NCBI RefSeq assembly: GCF_036038375.1
Contig: NZ_CP107935.1
Span: 6,944,001-7,008,000, forward strand
From: Streptomyces sp. NBC_00414
GTDB taxonomy: Bacteria > Actinomycetota > Actinomycetes > Streptomycetales > Streptomycetaceae
Length of the DNA: 64,000 nt
Direction of reading: 5' to 3'
The translations under genes were made by a program, and so were the position numbers. A model generated the notes under the pieces. The model had not been told where the DNA came from, did no database searches, and was given only the letters and a program-made list of their open reading frames with translations. Shown here piece after piece: positions 17,454 to 26,430 of this stretch (position 1 is its first letter; each line of letters begins with the position of its first letter).

Positions 17454-18236
17454 ATGCCCGACATATCGCTGACCATGGTCGTCGTCCTGTGCCTCGCCGC
17501 TCTCGCGGCGGGCTGGATCGACGCGGTCGTGGGCGGCGGCGGACTGCTCCTCCTCCCCGCGCTGCTGCTCGGACTGCCGAACTCGGGCTCGGCGGCCCAG
17601 TACGCGCTCGGCACCAACAAGGCCGTGGCGATCGTCGGGACGACGGGCGCGGCGGTGACGTACGCCCGCAAGGCGCCCGTGGACGTCCGCACGGCGGTGC
17701 GCATCGGTCTCGCGGCGCTGGCCGGATCCACCGGCGGGGCGTTCGTGGCCGCCGGGATGAGCACCGAGATCCTTAAGCCGGTCGTGATGGTCGTCCTGCT
17801 CGGCGTCGGCACCTTCGTGATCATGAAGCCCGCCTTCGGTACGGCGCCCTCGACCGAACCGGTCACGCCGCGCCGCGTCCTCGCCGCGATCGGGCTCGCG
17901 GGCCTGGGCATCGGCTTCTACGACGGGCTGGTCGGCCCCGGCACGGGTACGTTCCTGGTGCTCGCCCTGACCGCGCTGCTGCACCTCGACCTCGTGACGG
18001 CCTCCGCCACCGCGAAGATCGTCAACTGCTGCACGAACGCGGGCGCGCTGGCCACCTTCGCCTGGAAGGGCACGGTCTTCTGGCAGCTGGCCGCCCTGAT
18101 GGCGGTGTTCAACCTCGTCGGCGGGATGTTCGGCGCGCACACCGCGCTCAAGAAGGGCAGCGGGTTCGTGCGGGGCGTGCTGCTGACGGTGGTGTTCGCG
18201 CTGGTGGCGAAACTGGCGTACGACTTCTGGCTCTGA
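17454..18236 (+). CDS. TauE/SafE-family membrane permease
   Basis: A 260-residue integral membrane protein with about eight hydrophobic helices and the two-fold repeat of TauE/SafE proteins. Hallmarks are AAGWIDAVVGGGGLLLLPALLLGL at the start of repeat one and GFYDGLVGPGTGTFL at the start of repeat two. Members export or import sulfite, sulfoacetate and related anions; this one's substrate cannot be told. ATG 17454 is the only start consistent with the family N-terminus. No neighbour points to a pathway. Confidence 0.9.
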   Translation: MPDISLTMVVVLCLAALAAGWIDAVVGGGGLLLLPALLLGLPNSGSAAQYALGTNKAVAIVGTTGAAVTYARKAPVDVRTAVRIGLAALAGSTGGAFVAAGMSTEILKPVVMVVLLGVGTFVIMKPAFGTAPSTEPVTPRRVLAAIGLAGLGIGFYDGLVGPGTGTFLVLALTALLHLDLVTASATAKIVNCCTNAGALATFAWKGTVFWQLAALMAVFNLVGGMFGAHTALKKGSGFVRGVLLTVVFALVAKLAYDFWL

Positions 18237-18303
18237 GCCGCGCCCGCTTCTGGCCCTGAGCCACGCCTGCTCACGGCTCTGGGCCCCGCCGGCCCGCTGA
18301 CGA

Positions 18304-18951
18304 TCAGGGGCGGCGGTTGCCCTTGTCGCCCGGTCGGCTGCCCGTGAGGTGGGCGAAGACGACCACGTTGCCCTGGTAGCCGGTGACCGCCGAGTAGCCG
18401 CCCCCACAGGTGATCACGCGCAGCTCCGGGCGCCCGGCGGCCCCGTACACCTTCTCGTCCGGGAAGTCGCGGGCGTCGTACACCTCGACCGCGTCGACGG
18501 AGAACAGGGCGACACCGCCGTCCCGGCGCCCGACCTCGATCGTGCTGCCCTTCTTGAGGGCGCCGAGCCGGTAGAAGACGGCGGGGCCCTCGGCGTTGTC
18601 GACATGGCCGGCGACGATCGCGGTGCCCTTCTCGCCGGGCGCGGTACCGGCCTCGTACCAGCCGGCGAGGTTCTTCCTGGCGGCCGGCGGCACGTCGAGG
18701 CTGCCCTGCGGGGAGAGGCCGAGGCCCATCAGCGGGGCGTCCACCCGGATCGAGGGGATCCGGACGCGGTCGGGCGGCGAGTGCGGCAGCGCGTCGGCCG
18801 CGGGCCGGTCCACATGGCCGCCCGCACGGGCCTGCGCGGCCGACGGCTGCGGCGGCGCGTGCGTCTTCGTGCCACTGTGCAGCAGCCAGGCCCCGCACAG
18901 CAGCGCGACGAGGGTGGCGGCGGCTATCGAGACATTGCTGAACGGACGCAC
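18304..18951 (-). CDS. Class F sortase
   Basis: A 215-residue membrane-anchored transpeptidase. One N-terminal signal anchor (about 7-26) is followed by a Pro-rich linker and the sortase barrel (about 60-205). Catalytic His116 lies in VAGHVDN and Cys182 in VITCGGGYS. There is no Arg between Cys182 and Arg206, where the third catalytic residue is expected (Gln-Gly-Asn occupies the spot). The next gene upstream, 182 bp away on the same strand, encodes an exported protein with a C-terminal anchor, its likely substrate. Confidence 0.9.
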   Translation of the reverse strand: MRPFSNVSIAAATLVALLCGAWLLHSGTKTHAPPQPSAAQARAGGHVDRPAADALPHSPPDRVRIPSIRVDAPLMGLGLSPQGSLDVPPAARKNLAGWYEAGTAPGEKGTAIVAGHVDNAEGPAVFYRLGALKKGSTIEVGRRDGGVALFSVDAVEVYDARDFPDEKVYGAAGRPELRVITCGGGYSAVTGYQGNVVVFAHLTGSRPGDKGNRRP

Positions 18952-19133
18952 CTGAGCCCCCTCTCCCGGAACTCCCGGACGGTTCGGTACTTCTGAAGCG
19001 CTTCAGTACTTCTGGAACGGTCCGGTACTCCTGTGACGGTCGTACGGGTCCCGCGTCCCCCTCCGGGCCGCGAGGGGCGTCGGGCCAGGAGGGGGAGGGG
19101 ACGGCGGTACCGGTGGACAGCGGAGGGTGTCCG

Positions 19134-19664
19134 TCAGATCCCGTCGCCTCTCGCCCGGCGATGCAGGAGCCAGGTACCGCCCGCGGCGGCGACGGCCAGG
19201 GCGGCCACTCCCGCCGCGGTCTGCACGGGGTCGGGTCCGAGTGCGCCGCCGACCCCCGTCTTCACACTTCCTCGCGGGTGGACCTGCGTCTGCGGCCTGC
19301 TCTCCTGGGTGGAGGTGAGCGTGACCACCAGGTCACCCGTCATCCGCGTGCCGCTCGAACAGCGCACGACGATCTCGTACGTGCCGGGCTGCGCGGACGG
19401 CGGCACCTCGAACCGTCCGACCGCGTCACCCTCGTGCGCGCTGGGGATCAGCGCGAAGCCGCCCGCGCCGACGGCCCCGGCGTCACCGGTCACCGCGTCG
19501 TCGGCCTCGCACGACGCCGTGTTCACCGTGACCTCGGCGCCGGGCGCGACGGCGCCCGGATACAGCTCGATGGACCCCGTGCCCGCCCCGTACGCGGGTG
19601 CCGCGCAGAGGGCCGCCGAGGCGACGGCGAGCGCGGTACCGGTCAGCAGGCGGGCTGTGCGCAT
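19134..19664 (-). CDS. Exported, C-terminally anchored protein, probable sortase F substrate
   Basis: A 176-residue protein: signal peptide (1-26, ending APAYGA), a beta-rich Ig-like region (about 27-120) with two Cys (SCEAD and VVRCSSG) likely to form a disulfide, then VHPRGSVKTGVGG, a hydrophobic helix (about 148-166) and a basic tail HRRARGDG. The order motif-helix-basic tail is that of a cell-wall sorting signal, but the motif is VKTG rather than LPxTG. It lies next to a class F sortase. ATG 19664 directly begins the signal peptide, with GGAGGAGC upstream. Confidence 0.75.
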   Translation of the reverse strand: MRTARLLTGTALAVASAALCAAPAYGAGTGSIELYPGAVAPGAEVTVNTASCEADDAVTGDAGAVGAGGFALIPSAHEGDAVGRFEVPPSAQPGTYEIVVRCSSGTRMTGDLVVTLTSTQESRPQTQVHPRGSVKTGVGGALGPDPVQTAAGVAALAVAAAGGTWLLHRRARGDGI

Positions 19665-19977
19665 CGTGCTTGCTCCTCCGAGAGGGCGCGGCCCGCGACA
19701 CCGCCATGTGTCGCTGCGTCGGTCACGCCCCTGCCCTACCGAGGTAAGTGGCAGTCGAGGGCCCACGCCTCCTGATGGCACGTCAGAAATGATGTGAACG
19801 GGTGTCAGGTGGGGGATCCACTGTGCCGTTCCGGCGACGTTTCAGCAGGTCACCGGCGTGTCGGCGGCGCCTCGGCAAAAAGAACCCGAAGGCGGCGGGC
19901 GGCACGTGTGAACGGGTGACCGGCTCCTTTCGGCACCGGCGTCCGGCACCGGCGTCCGGTGTCGGAGTGACGTCGGC

Positions 19978-20008
19978 TTGACCTCAAGTTTGCTTGAGGT
20001 GTGAGGCT
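19978..20008 (+). promoter_or_regulatory. SoxR-type promoter of the FMN reductase
   Basis: The perfect 7-bp-arm palindrome CCTCAAGTTTGCTTGAGG (19982-19999) matches the SoxR box. It lies between -35 TTGACC (19978-19983) and -10 GAGGCT (20003-20008), giving the 19-bp spacer typical of MerR-family activators. Transcription would start at about 20015-20016, at the ATG, so the mRNA should be leaderless. The rest of the 351-bp gap (19665-20015) shows no other feature. Confidence 0.88.
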
Positions 20009-20015
20009 CGGTCCC

Positions 20016-20639
20016 ATGAACCCCACAGCGAACCCCACGGTGGACGCCTCCGCCTCCCTCCCCGCGCCCGTCAAGGTCGCCGTCATCGTCGGCAGCAACA
20101 GGGAGGGCCGCTTCGGTCCGGTCGTCGCGGAATGGCTCCTCGGCCGGCTCCGCGAACGCGACGACCTCACGGCCGAGGTGGTCGACACGGCCGATACGAG
20201 GCTGCCGACGGCCCTCTCCTACTCCCCGTCCCCCGAGGTGACAGCGGAACTGGCGAAGATCACGCCCAAGCTGGCCGCCGCCGACGCCTTCGTGGTCCTG
20301 ACCCCCGAGTACAACCACTCCTTCCCCGCCTCGCTCAAGGCCCTCATCGACTGGCACTACGAGGAGTGGCGCGCCAAGCCCGTCGGCTTCGTCTCGTACG
20401 GCGGGGTCTCGGGCGGTCTGCGCGCCGTCGAACAGCTCCGCCAGGTCTTCGCGGAGCTGCACGCCGTCACCGTCCGCGACACGGTGTCCTTCCACAACGC
20501 GGGCGCGTCCTTCGACGACGAGGGCCGGCACCGGGATCCCTCGGCCCCGGACGCGGCGGCGAAGGTGATGCTGGACCAGCTGGCATGGTGGGCGTCGGCG
20601 CTACAAGAGGCCAAGGCAGTCCGCCCGTACGGCAGTTGA
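20016..20639 (+). CDS. NADPH-dependent FMN reductase, SoxR-regulated
   Basis: A 207-residue flavodoxin-like NAD(P)H:FMN/quinone reductase. FMN-phosphate loop GSNREGRFGPVV near residue 23; TPEYNHSFPASLKALIDW is the family signature; VSYGGVSGGLRAVEQL follows. Under SoxR control it would reduce quinones or other redox-active compounds, as described for the SoxR regulon of S. coelicolor. I chose ATG 20016 over GTG 20001 because the SoxR promoter predicts transcription starting at 20016. Its 3' end is 13 bp from the convergent phosphotransferase gene. Confidence 0.92.
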   Translation: MNPTANPTVDASASLPAPVKVAVIVGSNREGRFGPVVAEWLLGRLRERDDLTAEVVDTADTRLPTALSYSPSPEVTAELAKITPKLAAADAFVVLTPEYNHSFPASLKALIDWHYEEWRAKPVGFVSYGGVSGGLRAVEQLRQVFAELHAVTVRDTVSFHNAGASFDDEGRHRDPSAPDAAAKVMLDQLAWWASALQEAKAVRPYGS

Positions 20640-20652
20640 GACCTCCGGCCTG

Positions 20653-21558
20653 TCACGCGGTGTCCGTGAGAGCCTCCGTCACCGCCCGGTGGCCCACGGC
20701 GGCGAGCACGGGATTGGTGACCCGGTAGTGGTGCTCGGCGGTCAGCCCGAAGTACAGGGCCCAGCCGCGTCCGCGGGCCCAGGTCGCGTCGTCGACGTCG
20801 GCGGCCTCGCGGAACAGGGGCCGGGTCCCGGCGTCGAACACGGCCCAGGCGGCGAGTACGTCGGCCGCCGGGTCGCCGGTGCCGAGGCCGCCGAAGTCGA
20901 TGACCGCGCTGAGCCGGCCGTCCCGGGCCAGCAGATTGCCGGGCAGCAGGTCGCCGTGCAGCCAGACGGGGTCGCCGTCCCACCGGGGCACCCGCAGGGC
21001 GCCCTCCCAGGCGGCGGTCACGGCGCTCCCGTCCAGCGTGCCGTCCGCACCCAGCTCACGAATCGCTGCCCGGACGTGCTCGTCGTCGGTGAGAGGCCCG
21101 CCCCGCCAGGACGGCGGCCCACCGACAGTGTCTACTCTCCGCAACGCCGCGACGAACCGCCCCAACTCAACCGCGGCATGCGCGAGTTCGGCGCCCTCGC
21201 CGAGGGGCTCGTCGTAGACGTTGTGGCCGTCCAGCCAGCGGAACACGCCCCACGGCAGGGCGTACCCCTGCCCGGGCGCGCCCTCGGCGAGCGGCACGGG
21301 GACGGCCAGCGGCAGCCGCGGCGCGAGCCTCGGCAGCCACTGCTGCTCCTTCGCCACCTGCCCCGCCCCACCGGGCAACCGCGGCAGCCGTACGACCATG
21401 TCCTCGCCGAGCCGGTACATGGCGTTGTCGGTCCCGGCGGACACGACCTGCTTGAGGGCCAGCCCGGCCCAGTCGGGAAACTGCTCCGCGACCAGCCGCC
21501 CGACGAGCGCCGCGTCGATGTCGAGTTCGTCGGGGTGCATCTTGGGGGCGGGCGGCAT
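20653..21558 (-). CDS. APH-family phosphotransferase
   Basis: A 301-residue protein of the aminoglycoside phosphotransferase/choline kinase fold. An N-terminal nucleotide loop (SAGTDNAMYRLGEDMVVRLPR) is followed by the Brenner-type catalytic loop HGDLLPGNLL (about residue 200) and metal-binding DFGGLGTGDPAADV (about 218). All three are intact. Homologues phosphorylate aminoglycosides, macrolides, homoserine or unknown metabolites; nothing here identifies the substrate. An alternative ATG lies six codons in. It is transcribed away from the M4 protease gene's end, which is 111 bp upstream on the same strand. Confidence 0.88.
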   Translation of the reverse strand: MPPAPKMHPDELDIDAALVGRLVAEQFPDWAGLALKQVVSAGTDNAMYRLGEDMVVRLPRLPGGAGQVAKEQQWLPRLAPRLPLAVPVPLAEGAPGQGYALPWGVFRWLDGHNVYDEPLGEGAELAHAAVELGRFVAALRRVDTVGGPPSWRGGPLTDDEHVRAAIRELGADGTLDGSAVTAAWEGALRVPRWDGDPVWLHGDLLPGNLLARDGRLSAVIDFGGLGTGDPAADVLAAWAVFDAGTRPLFREAADVDDATWARGRGWALYFGLTAEHHYRVTNPVLAAVGHRAVTEALTDTA

Positions 21559-21669
21559 GGGTCTCCGTACTTTTCATCGGGCGGGAGGACAAGGGACAAG
21601 GGTGCCCCACGCACGTCGAGTGGCCACCCCGGCCGTGAACCGGGGCGGCCACCAAGACCTCGCGTCGGC

Positions 21670-23322
21670 TCAGCTCACGGACACCGCGGACCAGGCCGCT
21701 CCCACCGCCGTGTACTCCGCGCTCCCGGCCCCGTACAGGTCCTTCGCCGCGTTCAGGGTGGCCGTGCGGGCGCCCGCGTACTTCGTCGACGAGGTCATGT
21801 AGACGGTCAGCGCCCGGTACCAGATCGCGCCCAGCTTGGCCTTGCCGATGCCCGTCACCTTCGTGCCGTCGCAGGTCGTGCCGTTGTGGGCGACGCCGCC
21901 GATGGTCCTCGGGCCGCTGCCCTCGGCGAGGAGGTACGCGAAGTGGTTGGCGACGCCCGAGGAGTAGTGGACGTCGAGATCGCCGACCGAGGAGGTCCAG
22001 CAGTCGGCGGAGTCGCCGTCCTTGGAGGGCTGGTCCATGTAGCGGAGCGCGGAGCGGCCGAAGCCGGACTTCACGATCTTCTCGCCGATCAGCCAGTCCC
22101 CGGGGTCCGAGGGGTTGTCGGCGTAGAACTCCACCAGGGTGCCGAAGACGTCGGAGGTCGCCTCGTTGAGGCCGCCGGGCTCGCCCGAGTACGTCAGCGC
22201 CGCCGTCTTCGAGGTCACGCCGTGGGACATCTCGTGGCCGCTCACGTCCAGGGACACCAGCGGCCCGAAGGTCGTCCCGTCACCGTCGCCGTACGTCATG
22301 CAGAAGCAACCGTCGTCCCAGAAGGCGTTGTTGTAGGCGCTCCCGTAGTGCACACGGTTGTACGAGCCCTTGCCGTCGCCCGCTATCCCGCTGCGGCCGT
22401 GGGTGTTCTCGTAGTAGTCCCAGGTGGTGTCGGTGCCGTACTGCGCGTCGACCGCCGCCGAGGCGCGGTCCGAACCGGCCCCGTTTCCCCAGTGGTTGTC
22501 GGCGTCGGTGACGACCGGCGCGGCGGCACGCTTGTAGCAGAGGACGAGGATGCAGGAGTCGGTCTTGTTCCGCGTGTCACCCGTGTACGTGTTTCCCCTG
22601 GTGGGATCGGTCAGTTGGTAGGCCGAACCGGATTTCGTGGTCTCCAGCGGGACCGTCCCGGCGTAGAGGGAACGGCCGTCGCCGGCCGCCGTCTCGATGC
22701 TGTCCCAGGCGTCGACCTGCCTGCCGGTGACGGCGTCGGTGAGGACGACACGGGCCATCGGGTTGCCGAGCGAGTCCTGACCGGCGGCCTCGGTGCGCCA
22801 GGCCAGCCGGGGTTTCCCGTGCAGGGCGTCCACGACCAGCCGGGGCTCGGCGGCCACCTTGTGGAGCGTTTCGCCGACGTTCGCGAGGCGCAGTGCGGCG
22901 GTGGCGGTTTCGGCCGCCTTCGGGGCCGGGACCGACGGCTCGACGCTCGTGAGGGAGAGCGGACGTGTGGTGGCCCGCTGGGAGCCCCGGTAGTTCCCGT
23001 CCGCCGTCAGATGGACCACGAAGTCGCCACCCAGCACCGGCAGCTGACGGTACGTCCGGTCGTAGCGGACGTGCTGGGTGCCGTCCGCGTCGACGATCAC
23101 GTCACGGGCCTTCGTGCCCTGTTCGGAGGTGAGGCCCAGCCGCGCGGCCTCGTCGGCGATCACCGCCGCGGCGTTGCCGAGCACGGTGTCGCGGCTCGGC
23201 CCGTCGGCCGCTCCCGCGCCGGGGGACAGGGCGGCCGCCAGCAGGGTGGTGACCGCCGCGGATATGCCGACCGTGGCGAGGCGCGAGCCCCGGATGTGCC
23301 GTGTCCGACTCGTCGAACGCAT
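21670..23322 (-). CDS. Secreted M4 (thermolysin-like) metalloprotease
   Basis: A 550-residue preproenzyme. Signal peptide about 1-37; propeptide with FTP and PepSY-like regions (about 40-200); catalytic domain to the end. Zinc motif HEMSH (about residue 360) with the third ligand in GGLNEATSDVFGT 20-odd residues on, and the C-terminal DVHYSSGVANHFAYLL carrying the second catalytic His region. ATG 23322 is preceded by GAGGAG and starts the signal peptide; the open frame upstream is not coding. It should act as a neutral endopeptidase outside the cell. Confidence 0.95.
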   Translation of the reverse strand: MRSTSRTRHIRGSRLATVGISAAVTTLLAAALSPGAGAADGPSRDTVLGNAAAVIADEAARLGLTSEQGTKARDVIVDADGTQHVRYDRTYRQLPVLGGDFVVHLTADGNYRGSQRATTRPLSLTSVEPSVPAPKAAETATAALRLANVGETLHKVAAEPRLVVDALHGKPRLAWRTEAAGQDSLGNPMARVVLTDAVTGRQVDAWDSIETAAGDGRSLYAGTVPLETTKSGSAYQLTDPTRGNTYTGDTRNKTDSCILVLCYKRAAAPVVTDADNHWGNGAGSDRASAAVDAQYGTDTTWDYYENTHGRSGIAGDGKGSYNRVHYGSAYNNAFWDDGCFCMTYGDGDGTTFGPLVSLDVSGHEMSHGVTSKTAALTYSGEPGGLNEATSDVFGTLVEFYADNPSDPGDWLIGEKIVKSGFGRSALRYMDQPSKDGDSADCWTSSVGDLDVHYSSGVANHFAYLLAEGSGPRTIGGVAHNGTTCDGTKVTGIGKAKLGAIWYRALTVYMTSSTKYAGARTATLNAAKDLYGAGSAEYTAVGAAWSAVSVS

Positions 23323-23485
23323 CGAACTCCTCAAGAAGGCACGCGAAACGCGTGGTGGGGGGAGTGGAGGGTGGGGGGATGCGCATGCCCGCTCAGTTCT
23401 AGGTGGCCGGACAGTGTCATGTCCATAGCTGATCAACGGGGGACGTGTGAGGGGTAAGAATCGTTTCTGCAAAGGCCCGGGCACG

Positions 23486-23905
23486 GTGAGCCGGCTGCCG
23501 TTCTTCGTCTACGGGACTCTGCTCCGAGGGGAGGTGAACCACGACGCCTTCCTTCGCGGCCGCACACTCTCGCAGACCCCGGCGACCCTCACGGGCGCGC
23601 TGCTGTACGACGGCCCCGGCTACCCGTACGCCGTCGAGACACCCGGGGGCGGGGGAGTGGTGCACGGCGAACTCGTCACCGCCACCCCCACCGCGTACGC
23701 CCAACTCCTGCCCGCACTCGACCGGTTGGAGGAGTACACCCCGGGCGACCCGACGAACCTCTACGAACGCGTGGCAAGAGACGTGACACGGACGACGGAC
23801 GGCGCACACGTACGGGCCTGGGTGTACGTCGCCGCCCCAGCGACAGCGACGCGACTAAGGGCGAACGGCAACCCCATCAGAACCGGCAACTGGCGCCCCA
23901 CCTAG
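23486..23905 (+). CDS. Gamma-glutamylcyclotransferase-like protein
   Basis: A 139-residue AIG2/GGCT-fold protein. The substrate-binding YGTLLRGEVNH begins near residue 7, GPGYPYAVETPGG and the acidic catalytic segment LDRLEEYTPGDP follow, and it ends in WVYVA. The family cleaves gamma-glutamyl amines or glutathione-like molecules to 5-oxoproline. Start GTG 23486 matches the family N-terminus (SRLPFFVYGTL); GTG 23447 would add 13 residues. It is divergent from the protease gene and followed by three dispersed repeats. Confidence 0.85.
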   Translation: MSRLPFFVYGTLLRGEVNHDAFLRGRTLSQTPATLTGALLYDGPGYPYAVETPGGGGVVHGELVTATPTAYAQLLPALDRLEEYTPGDPTNLYERVARDVTRTTDGAHVRAWVYVAAPATATRLRANGNPIRTGNWRPT

Positions 23906-23999
23906 GGGCGCGGGGAACGGCGCAGTCTTTTGTTTTTGGGGGCGCGGGGAACGGCGCAATCTTTCGCCTTCAGGGGCGCGGGGAACGGCGCGACCGGCC
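23904..23999. repeat. Three direct copies of the GGGGCGCGGGGAAC repeat
   Basis: Copies at about 23904-23924, 23938-23958 and 23971-23999, each GGGGCGCGGGGAACGGCGC plus flanks, in the same orientation at 33-34 bp spacing and separated by short T-rich linkers (CTTTTGTTTTTG). They lie between the convergent cyclotransferase and nasA genes. The first begins at the cyclotransferase stop codon. Confidence 0.85.
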
Positions 24000-24041
24000 A
24001 CACCCGACCCGCAGCACCCCACCCACCTCAGCCCACCCCGC

Positions 24042-26174
24042 CTACACTCCCACCCGCTCCAAACGAACGGCGCAAGCCTTGAACTCCGGCATCCGGGACA
24101 CCGGATCAAGCGCCGGATTGGTCAACGTGTTGGCCCGCCCCTCCCCCGGCCAGTGAAACGGCATGAACACCGTGTCGTCCCGAATCGCGGTGGTGATCCG
24201 CGCGGGCGCAACCGCCCGCCCCCGCCGCGACACCACGGCAAGAGGCTCCCCCTCCACCGCCCCCAGCCGCTCGGCCAGCCGGGGATGCAGCTCCACGAAC
24301 GGACCGGGCGCGGCGGCGTTCAGTTCGTCGACCCGCCGGGTCTGCGCACCCGACTGGTACTGCGAGACGACCCGCCCCGTGGTGAGCAGTACCGGATACT
24401 CGTCGTCCGGCTCCTCCGCCAGCGGCCGATGGCTCACGGCGACGAACCGGGCGCGCCCGTCGGGGGTGGCGAACCGGTCGAGGAACAGCCGGGGCGTACC
24501 GGGATGCACCCCGCCCGCACCGGCGCCGGCGGCGAGCCCCGTCGGGCCACCGGCCTCCTCAGCGGGGCACGGCCAGAACACCCCGTTCTCCTCCGCCAGC
24601 CGCCGGTACGTGATCCCCGAGTAGTCGGCGGGCCCACCCGCGCTCGCCCGGCGCAGCTCCTCGAAGACCTCCTCCGGGTCCGTGGGGAAGCCCTTCTCCA
24701 CGCCCAGCCGGGCGGCCAGTTCACGCATGACGTACAGATCGCTGCGGATGCCGTCCGGCGGCGTGATCGCCTGCTTGCGCAGCAGCACGCGGCCCTCCAG
24801 GTTGGTCGTCGTGCCCGTCTCCTCGGCCCACTGGGTGACGGGGAGCACGACATCGGCCAGCTCCGCGGTCTCCGACAGCACCACGTCGGCGACGGCCAGG
24901 AAGTCCAGCGACCGCAGCCGTTCCTCGACGTGGGCGGCCCGGGGTGCGGACACCACCGGGTTCGAGGCCATCACGAGCAGCGAGCGGATGTCCGTACCCA
25001 TGGCGTCGAGCAACTCGTACGCGCTGCGGCCGGGCCCCGGCAGCGAGTCGGGGTCGACGCCCCAGACCTCGGCGACGTGCCGCCGCGCCGCCGGGTCGTC
25101 GAGCTTGCGGTAGCCGGGCAACTGGTCGGCCTTCTGTCCGTGTTCGCGCCCGCCCTGCCCGTTGCCCTGCCCGGTGAGACACCCGTACCCGGAGAAGGGC
25201 CGGCCCGCACGCCCGGTCGCCAGGCAGAGGTTGATCCACGCGCCGACCGTGTCCGTGCCCTTGGACTGCTGCTCGGGCCCTCGCGCGGTGAGCACCATCG
25301 CGGACTCCGGCTCGCAGAACATCCGCACGGTCTCACGGAGTTGGGGAACGGACACCCCCGTGATCCGCTCCACGTACTCGGGCCAGTGCGCCATCGCCGC
25401 GGCCCGCGCCTCCTCCCAGCCGCTCGTGCGCTCATGGATGTACGCCTCGTCCGTACGGCCTTCCGCCACCACCAGGTGCAACAGGCCGAGCGCCAGGGCG
25501 AGATCGGTACCCGGGCGGGGCGCCAGATGCAGATCGGCCTGTTCGGCGGTACGGGTGCGGCGCGGATCGATGACGATCAACGTGCCGCCGTTCTCCTTCA
25601 GTTCCGTGAGATAGCGCAGCGCGGGCGGCATGGTCTCGGCGAGATTCGAGCCTACGAGGATCACACACCCCGTCCTCGGGATGTCCTCCAGCGGGAAGGG
25701 CAGCCCCCGGTCCAGGCCGAAGGCCCTGATGCCGCCGGCCGCCGCGGACGACATGCAGAAGCGTCCGTTGTAGTCGATCTGCGAGGTGCCGAGCGCGACC
25801 CGGGCGAACTTGCCGAGCGTGTACGCCTTCTCGTTGGTCAGCCCGCCCCCGCCGAAGACCCCGCACGCGTCCGGGCCATGCTCCGTACGCGTGCGGGACA
25901 GCCCCTCGGCGATCCGGTCGAGCGCCTCGTCCCAGCCGGCCGGCCGCAGCTCGCCGTCCGTGCGGACCAGCGGGGAGGTCAGCCGCACCCGGGACGAGAG
26001 CAGCGCGGGCGCGGTACGGCCCTTGCCGCACAGGGCGCCCCGGTTCACCGGGAAGTCGGTGCGTTCCGTCACCTCGACCACGCTGCCGCCGTCGCCGTCC
26101 GGCACGGGCGTCAGGTTCATGCCGCACTGCAGCGCGCAGTACGGGCAGTGGGTGGGCGTCACGGGGGTCTGCAT
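24042..26174 (-). CDS. nasA: Assimilatory nitrate reductase catalytic subunit
   Basis: A 710-residue molybdopterin (bis-MGD) oxidoreductase reducing nitrate to nitrite in the cytoplasm. The N-terminal [4Fe-4S] site is CPYCALQCGMN with a fourth Cys in RGALCGKG. Mo-cofactor contacts follow (GRFCMSSAAAGG, VGSNLAETMPP, GYGCLTGQGNGQGG), and the C-terminal MopB domain includes LTTGRVVSQYQSG and MPFHWPG. It lacks the C-terminal BFD or reductase modules of some NasC proteins, so it needs an external electron donor. A GlnR-like site begins 24 bp upstream of ATG 26174. Confidence 0.95.
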   Translation of the reverse strand: MQTPVTPTHCPYCALQCGMNLTPVPDGDGGSVVEVTERTDFPVNRGALCGKGRTAPALLSSRVRLTSPLVRTDGELRPAGWDEALDRIAEGLSRTRTEHGPDACGVFGGGGLTNEKAYTLGKFARVALGTSQIDYNGRFCMSSAAAGGIRAFGLDRGLPFPLEDIPRTGCVILVGSNLAETMPPALRYLTELKENGGTLIVIDPRRTRTAEQADLHLAPRPGTDLALALGLLHLVVAEGRTDEAYIHERTSGWEEARAAAMAHWPEYVERITGVSVPQLRETVRMFCEPESAMVLTARGPEQQSKGTDTVGAWINLCLATGRAGRPFSGYGCLTGQGNGQGGREHGQKADQLPGYRKLDDPAARRHVAEVWGVDPDSLPGPGRSAYELLDAMGTDIRSLLVMASNPVVSAPRAAHVEERLRSLDFLAVADVVLSETAELADVVLPVTQWAEETGTTTNLEGRVLLRKQAITPPDGIRSDLYVMRELAARLGVEKGFPTDPEEVFEELRRASAGGPADYSGITYRRLAEENGVFWPCPAEEAGGPTGLAAGAGAGGVHPGTPRLFLDRFATPDGRARFVAVSHRPLAEEPDDEYPVLLTTGRVVSQYQSGAQTRRVDELNAAAPGPFVELHPRLAERLGAVEGEPLAVVSRRGRAVAPARITTAIRDDTVFMPFHWPGEGRANTLTNPALDPVSRMPEFKACAVRLERVGV

Positions 26175-26197
26175 ACCGTTCAGCGTGCGTCGGGCGT

Positions 26198-26236
26198 GTT
26201 ACGCGGCACGACGCACCCCGTTACGCGACAGGCAAC
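26198..26236 (-). promoter_or_regulatory. Candidate GlnR operator of nasA
   Basis: Two GTTACGCG elements lie exactly 22 bp apart (GTTAC at 26198 and 26220), the period of the two a-sites in a GlnR box. The b-sites are poor (CGACG, GGCAA). The near edge is 24 bp from the nasA start codon, the same distance as in the nir operon. nasA is a known GlnR target. Confidence 0.6.
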
Positions 26237-26297
26237 GGGACCTCCCCGCCGGAACCGGCCGACCGTGAGGGCGCCCGCATGAGGAGGGACGGCGGGC

Positions 26298-26321
26298 CGG
26301 GAGCACCCGCCAGTGCTCCCG
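26298..26321 (-). terminator. Hairpin downstream of the tendamistat-like gene
   Basis: Perfect 9-bp stem (26298-26306 and 26313-26321, CGGGAGCAC...GTGCTCCCG) with a 6-base loop, about 110 bp beyond the stop codon. Between it and the gene a 14-bp direct repeat (CGCTCACCCGGTCG) occurs twice at 26345-26372. Confidence 0.55.
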
Positions 26322-26430
26322 CCCCGCAGCCCGCCCGGAGACCGCGCTCACCCGGTCGCGCTCACCCGGTCGGGCACGCGCGGCCACGCGCACCCGGCCC
26401 GGCACGCCCGATCCGCTCGCGCGGCCCCGC

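Noticed and set aside
20689..23457. Long + strand open frame across the phosphotransferase and M4 protease
   Set aside because: Antisense shadow of two genes with intact catalytic motifs; it would span their gap and has no known domain.
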